Below, one piece after another: positions 16,323-24,230 of a stretch of 64,000 nucleotides of DNA. The translations under genes and the position numbers were made by a program. Position 1 is the first letter of the stretch. Every line of letters begins with the position of its first letter. The notes under the pieces are model-generated. The model was not told the origin of the DNA. It did no database searches and saw nothing but the letters and a program-made list of their open reading frames with translations. The stretch is taken from contig NZ_WJIC01000018.1 in the NCBI RefSeq assembly GCF_009649815.1, positions 80,068 to 144,067 of the forward strand, in the 5' to 3' direction. The stretch comes from Nocardia sp. SYP-A9097 (GTDB taxonomy: Bacteria; Actinomycetota; Actinomycetes; Mycobacteriales; Mycobacteriaceae).

Positions 16323-18017
16323 TTACTTGGCGATCTTGGCGCGGAACGGGCCGCCGATACTGTTGAACAGCAGGTCGCCATTGGGGAAGGCTTCGACGAT
16401 CGCGTAGGCCCCATTGCCGAGGTTGCTCTGCCCGAAGATGGTGCGGTGCACCGTTTCTCCGGTCTTCCAGTCCAGGCCGGTGACCTCCCAGCCGTCCGCC
16501 TTGGAGTATCCGTTGACGAAGACGATGCCCTCGCCCGCGGAGACCGCGGGCACCATGGAGGTGGAGACCACATCACCGCGGGTCCACGCCGAATTCCACT
16601 GGTGTGCCTTGGGATCCCATTCGAAACGCTGCATACCGTGTGGCGGTTCGGCGACCGGGCCGTTGGCGAGTACGTCCACCAGCCGGTCCGGGGAGCCGCC
16701 GGCGCCGATGTTCTGCACCACGAACGCGCCGTATCCGTTCACCACCACCGACTGCTCGGACTGGATGAACTCCGGCGGATTCTGCAGCCCGGCGGTCACC
16801 TGGATCTGATCGGCGATCCGATTGGATTTGGTGTTCGGCTTCTGCTGGAAGCCATCCGGAATTCCATTGCGCCAGAACGCGACCAGCTTCATATGGTCGG
16901 AACCATCGGTGATGACCACCAGCTCGTCGGTGTCCTTGCCGTAGCCCATCAGCGTGGGTGTGGAACCGGTGCCGATACCGAACTTCACCGCCGGGGGCTG
17001 GCGGCCGAAATCGTACGGTGAAGACCATGCGCCGTCGGCGACGTCGGTGGAGAGCTTGCCGTTCTTCCACACCGCCTTGCGCATCACCTTGTCGGAGGCG
17101 AAGTAGATGCCGCCGTCCGCGTCGATGGCCATGGAGTTGGAGATGGTCTCGTCATCGCCGGTTCGCACCACCTGCGGATCACCGGTGAGGTCGCGGTTCA
17201 TTACGTACAGTTCGCGGGACGCGAGCACGACCAGATGCCCGTCGTAGGTCATATCCGCGCCGACAATGGTCTCCGGAATGCCGAGCGTGGTCATGGCATT
17301 GGAGAGCATCGGTTTGAAGTCACGCTGCGCGATGATCTCGATACCGTCTTCGGGCTTGTCATTGTTCTTCAGCGCGAAGACGATCAGTTCCGCGCTCTGG
17401 TTGATGAAGTAGAAGTGATTGTCCTTGTCCACCATGGCGTAGACACCATTGGCGATGCGCTGCCAGTTCGCGCCGCCCCAGCCCTGCGCGATCGCGCCCT
17501 CGATCTGCGCGGTATCGGTGAACTGCTGGTTCAGCACCTGATCGAGCTGCGGGGTGGGGATCGGCGCGATGCCCGGCGCGTCCATGGACGCGACCTCCTT
17601 GAACTCGCCATCGGCGACGTCCACATAGCGCGGGCCGGAAGTCGAGGAGACCCACATGTAATCCGGTGAAGTCGAGGCCAGGGTCATGATGTTGACCGGG
17701 CCGCCCGGAACGCGGGGCATCTGCGCGGGGTCGATATGGAAGGTGCCGCGCGGGACGGCGGCCGGGAAGCTGTCCGATTGGGCCGGGTCGATATGGGTGA
17801 CCGCGAACTTCTCGGCCGAGAGGAAGGGGTTGCGGGCCGGACCGGAACCGGCGGAACTCGCGGCGGCGGCAACGGCCGCGGAGGTGGATGTCGATCCGGA
17901 GTCCGAACTGTCATTGCTGCTGCAGGCGGTGAGGGCTCCTGCGGTGAGCATGGCCAGCGCTGTCGCACTCGCACAGAGGCGTGTTTTGTTGCTCAAACCG
18001 TGCTCCTGTTCACTCAT
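16323..18017 (-). CDS. Large secreted lipoprotein, probable beta-propeller
   Basis: A 564-residue exported protein. Residues 1-31 form a lipoprotein signal with lipobox LTAC, then a Ser/Thr/Ala-rich linker to ~62. The rest contains repeated strands with ADGGIYFAS-, YDGHLVVLAS- and NGDLLFNS-like motifs at roughly even spacing, typical of a PQQ/SMP-30-like beta-propeller. No catalytic residues can be named. The ATG at 18017 (MSEQEHGLSNKTR) gives a proper signal peptide; the 29-residue longer frame does not. It would be anchored to the outer face of the cytoplasmic membrane, with a binding or scaffold role inferred only from the fold. Confidence 0.78.
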   Translation of the reverse strand: MSEQEHGLSNKTRLCASATALAMLTAGALTACSSNDSSDSGSTSTSAAVAAAASSAGSGPARNPFLSAEKFAVTHIDPAQSDSFPAAVPRGTFHIDPAQMPRVPGGPVNIMTLASTSPDYMWVSSTSGPRYVDVADGEFKEVASMDAPGIAPIPTPQLDQVLNQQFTDTAQIEGAIAQGWGGANWQRIANGVYAMVDKDNHFYFINQSAELIVFALKNNDKPEDGIEIIAQRDFKPMLSNAMTTLGIPETIVGADMTYDGHLVVLASRELYVMNRDLTGDPQVVRTGDDETISNSMAIDADGGIYFASDKVMRKAVWKNGKLSTDVADGAWSSPYDFGRQPPAVKFGIGTGSTPTLMGYGKDTDELVVITDGSDHMKLVAFWRNGIPDGFQQKPNTKSNRIADQIQVTAGLQNPPEFIQSEQSVVVNGYGAFVVQNIGAGGSPDRLVDVLANGPVAEPPHGMQRFEWDPKAHQWNSAWTRGDVVSTSMVPAVSAGEGIVFVNGYSKADGWEVTGLDWKTGETVHRTIFGQSNLGNGAYAIVEAFPNGDLLFNSIGGPFRAKIAK

Positions 18018-18188
18018 TGGCTGCGAAAACAGATAGAGCTGCAGAGCAGTAGCTTGCTCGAGATTAGCAGCGCAGAAATATTGATATCGCGCGACCTCGG
18101 ACAATCCGGACTATCCACACCGTCCCCGACCGGTGCCCCCACTGCGAAGTCAGGGTTTTCCCGGTGCCGCTGGACCGCTCGGACTGGC

Positions 18189-18599
18189 ATGCTGGAGAGC
18201 GTGAAACCGATTCAGTTGCTTCTGAACATCCTGTGGCTCGTGCTGGTCGGATTCTGGATGGCCATCGGCTACGTCATCGCCGGAGTCATCTGCTGCATTC
18301 TGATCATCACCATCCCGTGGGGTATTGCCTCGTTCCGTATCGCCTCGTTCGTGCTGTGGCCGTTCGGCCGGGAGGCCGTCGAGAAGCCGGGCACGGGGGC
18401 AGGCTCGCTGATCGGCAATGTCATCTGGGTGATCTTCGCCGGTTGGTGGCTGGCGCTGGGACACCTGTTCACCAGCATTGCCCTGGCCATCACCATCATC
18501 GGAATCCCGTTCGCCTGGGCGAACCTGAAATTGATCCCGGTCTCGCTGTTCCCGCTGGGCCGCGAAATCGTGTCCAGTGACCGGAGTTTCGGCGCCTGA
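18189..18599 (+). CDS. YccF domain membrane protein
   Basis: A 136-residue membrane protein of the YccF family, with two copies of the ~50-residue YccF unit. Each has a hydrophobic helix followed by IPWGIASFRIA (~38-48) or IPFAWANLKL (~106-115) and a P-x-GRE(A/I)V motif (about 56-62 and 123-129). Function unknown; it is predicted to be an inner-membrane protein. ATG at 18189 is preferred over GTG 18201, whose upstream purine run is too close. Its last 23 nt overlap the possible GTG start of the acyl-CoA synthetase gene, implying coupling. Confidence 0.85.
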   Translation: MLESVKPIQLLLNILWLVLVGFWMAIGYVIAGVICCILIITIPWGIASFRIASFVLWPFGREAVEKPGTGAGSLIGNVIWVIFAGWWLALGHLFTSIALAITIIGIPFAWANLKLIPVSLFPLGREIVSSDRSFGA

Positions 18600-20352
18600 A
18601 CCGCTCCGCACCCGCCGCTCGCGCATGAAGATGATGGGCATGGACAATCCACTGTGGGCGTCCGGCCCGGAGATCCCGCGCCTCACGCCCGCCGAAACCG
18701 CCGAGCTCGGACTGACCTTCGGCGACCTGCTGCTGAACCGCGAGCACGATGATCATCCCGGGCTCCGCTTCGAGGATTCGACCTGGACCTGGGCCGAGGT
18801 GGTGCGCGAATGCGCCGCCCGCGCAGCGGTACTCACCGCTCTGCGGCGCCCGGACCGGCCCTTCCACCTCGGCGTACTGCTGGAGAATGTGCCCGAGTAC
18901 ATCTTCCTGCTCGGTGCGGCGGCGCTGTCCGGAGCGACCCTGATCGGTATCAATCCGACCCGGCGGGGCGCGGAACTGGCCGCCGATATTCGCGGGGTGG
19001 ACTGCGATCTGATTCTCACCGACACCGCGCAGTGCGCACCGCTGGCCGGACTGGATACCGGTGTGGATCCGGACCGGATTCTCGCCATCGACGAATCCGA
19101 TTGGCAGAAAAGGGTTTCCGCCGAATCCACACATCCTGTGCGGATCGCGCCCGCCGCCCGGGATCGGTCCACCCGGCTACTGCTCACCTTCACCTCCGGA
19201 TCGACCGGTGCGCCCAAGGCGGTGATCTGCACGACCGGGCGGCTGGCGGCGCTGGGCGCGGCCAATCACGCCTCACTCACCCGCGCCGATGTCACCTACA
19301 ACGCCATGCCGCTGTTCCACGGGAATGCCATCATGGCGTGCTGGGCCCCTTCGGTTTTCACCGGCGCGACCTTCACCATGCGCCGGCGGTTCTCCGTCTC
19401 GGGCTTCCTGCCCGACGTAAGACGGTTCGGCGCAACATATTTCAACTATGTCGGCCGGTCGCTGGCCTACCTGCTATCGGCACCGGAATCGCCGCTGGAG
19501 CGGGACACCAAGTTACGCACGGCCTTCGGCACCGAGGCCGCGCCCCGGGACCGGGCCGAGTTCGCGCGGCGGTTCGGCGTGCGGCCGGTCGAGAGTTACG
19601 GCTCCAGCGAGGGCGGCGTGGTCATCCGGCTGACCGACGACTCACCCCCGGGCGCGCTCGGGCGGGCACCCGATTTCATGCGGGTCGCCATTCACGACGA
19701 GCACGGAAATGAGTGTCCCCGTGCGGTTTTCGACTCGAATGGGGCGCTACTCAATGCCGCCGAGGCCATCGGCGAGATCGTGAATCGCACCGGTGCGGTC
19801 ATGTTCGAGGGCTACTATCGCAATGCGGAGGCGAGCGCGGAGCGGGTCGACGGCGCGATCTTCCGCTCCGGGGATCTCGGCTATCGGGATGCCGAGGACT
19901 TCTTCTACTTCGCCGGGCGATCCGGTGATCGGATTCGGGTGGACAGCGAAAACTTCGCCACCGCACCGGTGGAGCGGATTCTGGCGCGCTTCCCGGGCGT
20001 GAAACTCGCTGCGGTGTACCCGGTTCCGGACCCGCGCACCGGCGATCAGGTGATGGCGACCCTGGAACTGGACGCGGGCGTGGTCTTCGACCCGGAACTG
20101 TTCGGCCGCTTCCTCGCCGCACAACCCGACCTGGGCACCAAATGGGCGCCGCGGTTCGTGCGGATCACCGAATCCATTCCGGTCACCGCCACCCGCAAGA
20201 TTGACAAGCCGTCCCTGCGCCGCGCCTCCTGGCTCACCGAAGACCCTGTCTACCTTGGGAATACGAAAAACCTGGCGTATCGGGCAGCGACACCCGAACT
20301 GCGGGCGGAACTACTGCGGGAGTACGCCGAGTACGGCCGCTCCCCGCACTGA
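18577..20352 (+). CDS. AMP-forming acyl-CoA synthetase (FadD-like)
   Basis: A 591-residue (or 575 from ATG 18625) adenylate-forming ligase that activates a fatty or other carboxylic acid via an acyl-AMP to its CoA thioester. Motifs: P-loop LLTFTSGSTGAPKAV (near 198-212), ESYGSSEGGVV (A5, ~339-349), YRDAEDFFYFAGRSGDRIRV with the hinge, and the catalytic lysine in TRKIDKPSLRR near the C-terminus. It resembles mycobacterial FadD17-type enzymes, but the substrate is not predictable. The start is uncertain: GTG 18577 overlaps yccF, while ATG 18625 or 18640 would leave a short gap. Probably co-transcribed with yccF. Confidence 0.87.
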   Translation: MTGVSAPEPLRTRRSRMKMMGMDNPLWASGPEIPRLTPAETAELGLTFGDLLLNREHDDHPGLRFEDSTWTWAEVVRECAARAAVLTALRRPDRPFHLGVLLENVPEYIFLLGAAALSGATLIGINPTRRGAELAADIRGVDCDLILTDTAQCAPLAGLDTGVDPDRILAIDESDWQKRVSAESTHPVRIAPAARDRSTRLLLTFTSGSTGAPKAVICTTGRLAALGAANHASLTRADVTYNAMPLFHGNAIMACWAPSVFTGATFTMRRRFSVSGFLPDVRRFGATYFNYVGRSLAYLLSAPESPLERDTKLRTAFGTEAAPRDRAEFARRFGVRPVESYGSSEGGVVIRLTDDSPPGALGRAPDFMRVAIHDEHGNECPRAVFDSNGALLNAAEAIGEIVNRTGAVMFEGYYRNAEASAERVDGAIFRSGDLGYRDAEDFFYFAGRSGDRIRVDSENFATAPVERILARFPGVKLAAVYPVPDPRTGDQVMATLELDAGVVFDPELFGRFLAAQPDLGTKWAPRFVRITESIPVTATRKIDKPSLRRASWLTEDPVYLGNTKNLAYRAATPELRAELLREYAEYGRSPH

Positions 20353-20356
20353 CCGG

Positions 20357-20794
20357 TTACTCCGACTGGTCCACGATCTGCTTCATAATGCCCACGGCCT
20401 GCTCCAGCACCGCCACCTGCTCGGGACTCAGCCGGGAGAGCTGTTCGGTCATCCAGGCTTCACGGGCATGGGTCTCATCGGCGATGAGCGCCCGCCCGTG
20501 CTCGGACAGCGACACGATGATCTGCCGGCCGTCGGTCGGGTGCGGATCGCGTTGCACCAGACGCATTTCCGACAGTGACGCGATCACCCGGGTCATGGAC
20601 GGCGGTTGGACGCGCTCCTTGGCCGCCAGCGAACCCGGGGTCATGGCACCGTCGCGATTGAGCGTGGCGAGCGCGGAGAGCTGAGTCAGCGAAATCTGGG
20701 CATCGGCGCGCCTACCTCGCAGATGTCGCGTCAAGCGCACCACCGCCAGCGACAGTTCACCGGCGAGCGCTCGAATATCGGAAGGCGTTGTCAC
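20357..20794 (-). CDS. MarR-family transcriptional regulator
   Basis: A 145-residue winged-helix repressor/activator. The DNA-binding core runs from SLTQLSALATLNRDG (35-49) through LAAKERVQPPSMTRVIASL (56-74), with the wing MRLVQRDPHPTDGRQIIVSLSEHG (77-100). It matches Rv0880 of M. tuberculosis in length and context. GTG start at 20794 lies 8 nt after TATCGT on the minus strand with no ribosome site, so probably leaderless. It is divergent from the DUF2530 gene, so one or both could be regulated from the 163-nt intergenic region. Ligand unknown. Confidence 0.9.
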   Translation of the reverse strand: MTTPSDIRALAGELSLAVVRLTRHLRGRRADAQISLTQLSALATLNRDGAMTPGSLAAKERVQPPSMTRVIASLSEMRLVQRDPHPTDGRQIIVSLSEHGRALIADETHAREAWMTEQLSRLSPEQVAVLEQAVGIMKQIVDQSE

Positions 20795-20957
20795 AGAGCG
20801 AAACGATACGGGACACCTCGCGCGTGGGACGCCTGTTCGTGCGCTCCCGCCGCACACCCGTACCGACATGCAGGATTCCGGCCCCGCCACCGGGTGGCGA
20901 ACCCACCGGTACACGCCCCCAACCCCTATTACCCCCGCACTGTCTACCCTGAAACCT

Positions 20958-21197
20958 GTGACCCAGCCCGTGCCGGAAATTCCCCCGCGCTTCACCGACC
21001 CTCGCCCGGTCCTGTTGGCCGGCAGCATCGGCTTCCTGATCGCCACCATCGTGGTCTGGTTGAACGACGATTGGGCGACCGCCCGCCCCATCTGCCTGAT
21101 GGGCCTGGGCGTCGGCCTGCTCGGCTACACCATCTTCGCGATCCAGCGTCGTGGTGCACGGCGCGGCGACAAAGGCGCTCAGCTCGGCCTGGACTGA
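20958..21197 (+). CDS. DUF2530 membrane protein
   Basis: A 79-residue protein with two hydrophobic helices (about 17-35 and 43-64) separated by a NDDWATARPI loop, matching DUF2530 (Rv0879c type). Function unknown. The GTG at 20958 is chosen because TACCCT lies exactly 7 nt upstream, the leaderless pattern seen repeatedly in this window; the 30-residue upstream extension is Pro/Thr-rich and unlikely. It is divergent from the MarR gene and convergent with the ceramidase gene. Confidence 0.82.
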   Translation: MTQPVPEIPPRFTDPRPVLLAGSIGFLIATIVVWLNDDWATARPICLMGLGVGLLGYTIFAIQRRGARRGDKGAQLGLD

Positions 21198-21221
21198 ACA
21201 GGACCCCTGGCGTAGCTCAGT

Positions 21222-23297
21222 TCAGCGGATATCGAATTCGTTCGAGGTTCCGGTGAAGGGATACAGGGTGCCGTCGGCCGCGAGTTGGTCGGCGAAGTGC
21301 TGGAAACGGTAACGGCCCGACGGTGTTCCGGCGGGGATATCCCAGGTGAAGCGGGCTACCGAGATATCCGCGCCGCGGCGGGACCAGAAGAATTTGACCG
21401 CCCATTCACCTTCGTTGGCGACGCGGGTCCAGCCGGAAACACCGGCGCACTGGACTTCCAGGAAGGTCCCGTTGCGCCGGGTGTTGTGTTTCGGGTGGGC
21501 CGAGACGAATTCGGCGGCGACCTGGTCGCCCGCGGCGTATGTGGGGGCCGGTTGCGTGAGGACATCGCCGAAGGTCGCGCCGGGCGGGGTGGCGTCCGGG
21601 CCGGGTGCGGCGACGAAATTGGGTTGCAGGTTGGAGACGTCTCGCGGTGCGGGTCCGCGGGGGACGCGTTGCTGCGCGGCGAAAGCCGTTGCAAGGCGGT
21701 GGAATTCCTGCTGATAGGCGGGAAGGGTGTAGCGGCCGTAGAGGGTTGAGCCGCCCTCGTACTGCTGGGCGTCGTACTCCTCGGGGGTGGCCACGTATTC
21801 GTGGTAGCAGTTGGCGTAGCCCTGCATGAGGACCTGCTCCAGAGGGACGCCGAGAGCCTCGGCCACGACGCGCCGGATGCGCAGGCCCGACGTGATGGTG
21901 AATTCCGCTCCGCCACAGGCGAGGTAGAGATCGCCGATCCGGACGATCTGCAGCGGCACCACACTCGGCACCCACGGAACCGGCGGCATGAGGCCCAGGG
22001 GCGCGACAATGGCCTTGGGGGCCTGTGCGTCCGCGAGCCAGTCCGGGATGGGCTGGTTGACGCCACCGAGCGCGTCCACGAACGGGTTTCGCACACCTTC
22101 GGGGATGGGGACACCGGGCAGGCCGGGTCCGTCCTCGGTGCTGCCCGCGATGAGTGAGACGCCCGCGCAGGCGGGGGCGGTGTGCCGTGGCTGCCCACCG
22201 GGCGTCCAGCGACCGTCGACCTGGATGTCGGCGAGGTCGATGTAGCAGAGCATGCTGTCGACCGGTCCGGTCAGCGGGCGGGCGGACGCGAGAGCCGTTT
22301 TGCCGGCACGGTATTGGCGGTCGCCGATGATCCGGGTGTTCTCGAATTCGTCCCGGGTGGGGCCGTCGGTGGGGTGCAGATTCAGGTTGGGCGACATATC
22401 GCCGGAGTTGGTCTGCGGGAAGGCCGCCACGAAATCGCAGCCGTCCAGGTAGCGGACGCCGTGCTCGGTGTGCTCGAACGAGTATGAGGCGTAACCCTTG
22501 TTGTCGGCGCTGATGAGCCGGTTGGTATTGCTCATCGAGGTGTTGTGGGTGGCGAACCAGGTGATGACGCCGACCTCGCGACCGGCCCGGCGCAGGGACA
22601 GCACGGTGACGGTGGGGTCGATGGCATCGGGGTAAACCTGTTTGTCCGCTTCGGGATTGCGCTCCCAGGCGATCCTGGAGCGATTCACGCTGGCATCGTG
22701 CAGTTCGCCGCGACCGAGGGCGAGACTGCCGGGCGCGAGATCGGCGTCGGCGGCGGTGATGGCTTCGACGATGCCGTTCACTTCGGCGTCGTACACCTGC
22801 TGCTGGAATCCGAGAATGGACAGGTTGTACGCGTAATCGTTGCTGGAGCCGCCGCAGGTGGCGTGTGAATGCGTGGAGGTGAGCAGGACGTTCTGCTCGG
22901 TGTAGCGGTCGCCGAATTGCCGGGCGAGTGCGGTCATGACGCCACGGTGCACGGATTGGAAGATCATGCCGTTGTCGGCGACGACGTAGACCAGGCGCTG
23001 GGCGGCGGTGCCGAAGATGAAGGCGCGGGCGCGCGGGCGCAGGTGGATGCCGGCGGTGTCCTGTCCGAATTGCGAGTAACCCATCATCCCGCATTCGGCG
23101 GCCGGACCGGTTATGTCTGAAATGCCCACTCCGACGAGGTATTCGCCGGAATCCGCGCGCGCTTCGCTCTCGGGTAGTGCGAATGTAGCTGTAACCGCGA
23201 GCGCCGCCGTACCGACTGCGGCACCGGCCAGAACGGTTCTGCGCGAGACGGTCACGGCCTCGCTTCGATCGGCCGTTCCGTTGTCCGACAGCGCCAT
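21222..23297 (-). CDS. Exported neutral ceramidase
   Basis: A 691-residue neutral/alkaline ceramidase that hydrolyses ceramide to sphingosine and a fatty acid. Residues 1-50 are a Tat signal (SRRTVLAG). The catalytic serine motif NSGDMSPN (297-304, S302) is intact. So are probable zinc ligands in THSHA (H143, H145) and FATHNTS (H251). The last ~160 residues form the C-terminal immunoglobulin-like domain usual in the family. ATG at 23297 has a GGAGACG ribosome site. It is divergent from a TetR gene, with a perfect 18-bp palindrome between them. It acts outside the membrane, probably on host or environmental sphingolipids. Confidence 0.93.
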   Translation of the reverse strand: MALSDNGTADRSEAVTVSRRTVLAGAAVGTAALAVTATFALPESEARADSGEYLVGVGISDITGPAAECGMMGYSQFGQDTAGIHLRPRARAFIFGTAAQRLVYVVADNGMIFQSVHRGVMTALARQFGDRYTEQNVLLTSTHSHATCGGSSNDYAYNLSILGFQQQVYDAEVNGIVEAITAADADLAPGSLALGRGELHDASVNRSRIAWERNPEADKQVYPDAIDPTVTVLSLRRAGREVGVITWFATHNTSMSNTNRLISADNKGYASYSFEHTEHGVRYLDGCDFVAAFPQTNSGDMSPNLNLHPTDGPTRDEFENTRIIGDRQYRAGKTALASARPLTGPVDSMLCYIDLADIQVDGRWTPGGQPRHTAPACAGVSLIAGSTEDGPGLPGVPIPEGVRNPFVDALGGVNQPIPDWLADAQAPKAIVAPLGLMPPVPWVPSVVPLQIVRIGDLYLACGGAEFTITSGLRIRRVVAEALGVPLEQVLMQGYANCYHEYVATPEEYDAQQYEGGSTLYGRYTLPAYQQEFHRLATAFAAQQRVPRGPAPRDVSNLQPNFVAAPGPDATPPGATFGDVLTQPAPTYAAGDQVAAEFVSAHPKHNTRRNGTFLEVQCAGVSGWTRVANEGEWAVKFFWSRRGADISVARFTWDIPAGTPSGRYRFQHFADQLAADGTLYPFTGTSNEFDIR

Positions 23298-23336
23298 TCG
23301 CGTCTCCTTCCGTCCCGGAAAGGAGCGAACCATACA

Positions 23337-23354
23337 ACTGGACGTTCGTCCAGT
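23337..23354. promoter_or_regulatory. Palindromic TetR-type operator
   Basis: ACTGGACG-TT-CGTCCAGT: perfect 8-bp arms around a 2-nt centre. It lies between the divergent ceramidase (start 40 nt left) and TetR gene (start 59 nt right), the classical position for an autoregulated TetR repressor site. Confidence 0.75.
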
Positions 23355-23412
23355 CCAGAATTTCGGAGCGTGCGAATTGACTGCACGCTTCCCGGGCGCT
23401 TAACTCCCTGGA

Positions 23413-24039
23413 GTGTCCTCCCGATTGAGCGTCGAAGAACGACGGGCCCACCTTATCGAGGCGGCCATCGGCCTTGCCGAAAAAAAGGGCGTGGCAGGAG
23501 TTACCACGCGCGACGTTGCACAGGCGGCCGGTGTTTCGCTCGGTGTGGTGCATTACTGTTTCGAAAACAAAGACCAGCTGATGACCGAGCTGGTCAAGGC
23601 ACTTTCGATGGAATTGCGTGATTCCGTCGACGCCAACGAAGCGGTATGGCATGACGTCGGAACAGGAAAAGAAGCGCTTCAGAATTTGGTGCGTTCCGCC
23701 CTGGAACTCATGTGGCTCAACGTCGAAGCCACACCCGAACGTCAACTACTGACCTACGAAACCACCACCTACGCACTTCGCGAAGGCGAACAAACTCCTG
23801 CGAAACTCGCAATAGCGCGCGAGCAGTACACGTTCAACGACTCCACGCTCGCCGACATCATCGAACACGCCCGCGAAGCCACCGGCACCCAGTGGTCCAT
23901 CCCCGTCGCCACCCTCAGCCGCTTCACGCTCAACACCATCGACGGAATCGTGCTGCGCTGGCTGGTCGATAACGACAGCGCCGCGGTCCGCGAACAACTG
24001 GACCTCCTGGCGGTCATGGTCTGCTCCCACGCCTCCTGA
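23413..24039 (+). CDS. TetR-family transcriptional regulator (ceramidase regulator candidate)
   Basis: A 208-residue TetR repressor. Helix-turn-helix: GVTTRDVAQAAGVSLGVVHYCFENKDQLM (~29-57). The C-terminal ligand domain resembles the TetR_C_6/BetI-like group with GEQTPAKLAIAREQY and a final VLRWLVDNDS helix. GTG start at 23413. It is divergent from the neutral ceramidase, and the intergenic region contains a perfect 18-bp palindrome, so it most likely controls the ceramidase and itself. A fatty acid, sphingosine or acyl-CoA inducer would be logical but is inference. A strong terminator follows. Confidence 0.9.
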   Translation: MSSRLSVEERRAHLIEAAIGLAEKKGVAGVTTRDVAQAAGVSLGVVHYCFENKDQLMTELVKALSMELRDSVDANEAVWHDVGTGKEALQNLVRSALELMWLNVEATPERQLLTYETTTYALREGEQTPAKLAIAREQYTFNDSTLADIIEHAREATGTQWSIPVATLSRFTLNTIDGIVLRWLVDNDSAAVREQLDLLAVMVCSHAS

Positions 24040-24055
24040 CCACCCCCAACCTCCC

Positions 24056-24083
24056 TCCGGCGCGCGAATCCTCGCGCGCCGGA
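24056..24083 (+). terminator. Intrinsic terminator after tetR gene
   Basis: Perfect 12-bp stem TCCGGCGCGCGA with its complement around a 4-nt loop, 17 nt past the stop. Confidence 0.85.
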
Positions 24084-24133
24084 GCCATTTCCGGGGGAAG
24101 CATCAGTCACCCGCCACTCCGGCTGAGACGCGC

Positions 24134-24210
24134 CCGTCATCCCGGCGCGCTTTTGGCCGGGATCCACAGAGCCAGGTGAGATCCCGGCCAAAAGCATGCC
24201 GGGATGACGG
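24134..24210. repeat. Dispersed palindromic repeat, copy 1 (77 bp)
   Basis: Bounded by CCGTCATCCCGGC and its exact complement GCCGGGATGACGG, with inner arms CTTTTGGCCGGGATC and its near complement GATCCCGGCCAAAAGCATG. A closely similar copy lies at 53091-53182. No ORF inside, so a REP/MITE-like element. It could also act as a terminator hairpin between the tetR gene and the convergent ATPase gene. Confidence 0.85.
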
Positions 24211-24230
24211 TGGGGCTCGCGCGTATCGGT

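Noticed and set aside
21406..23745. Minus-strand ORF of 779 residues overlapping the ceramidase in another frame
   Set aside because: Arg/Pro/His-rich translation is a frame shadow; the ceramidase frame has signal peptide and catalytic motifs.
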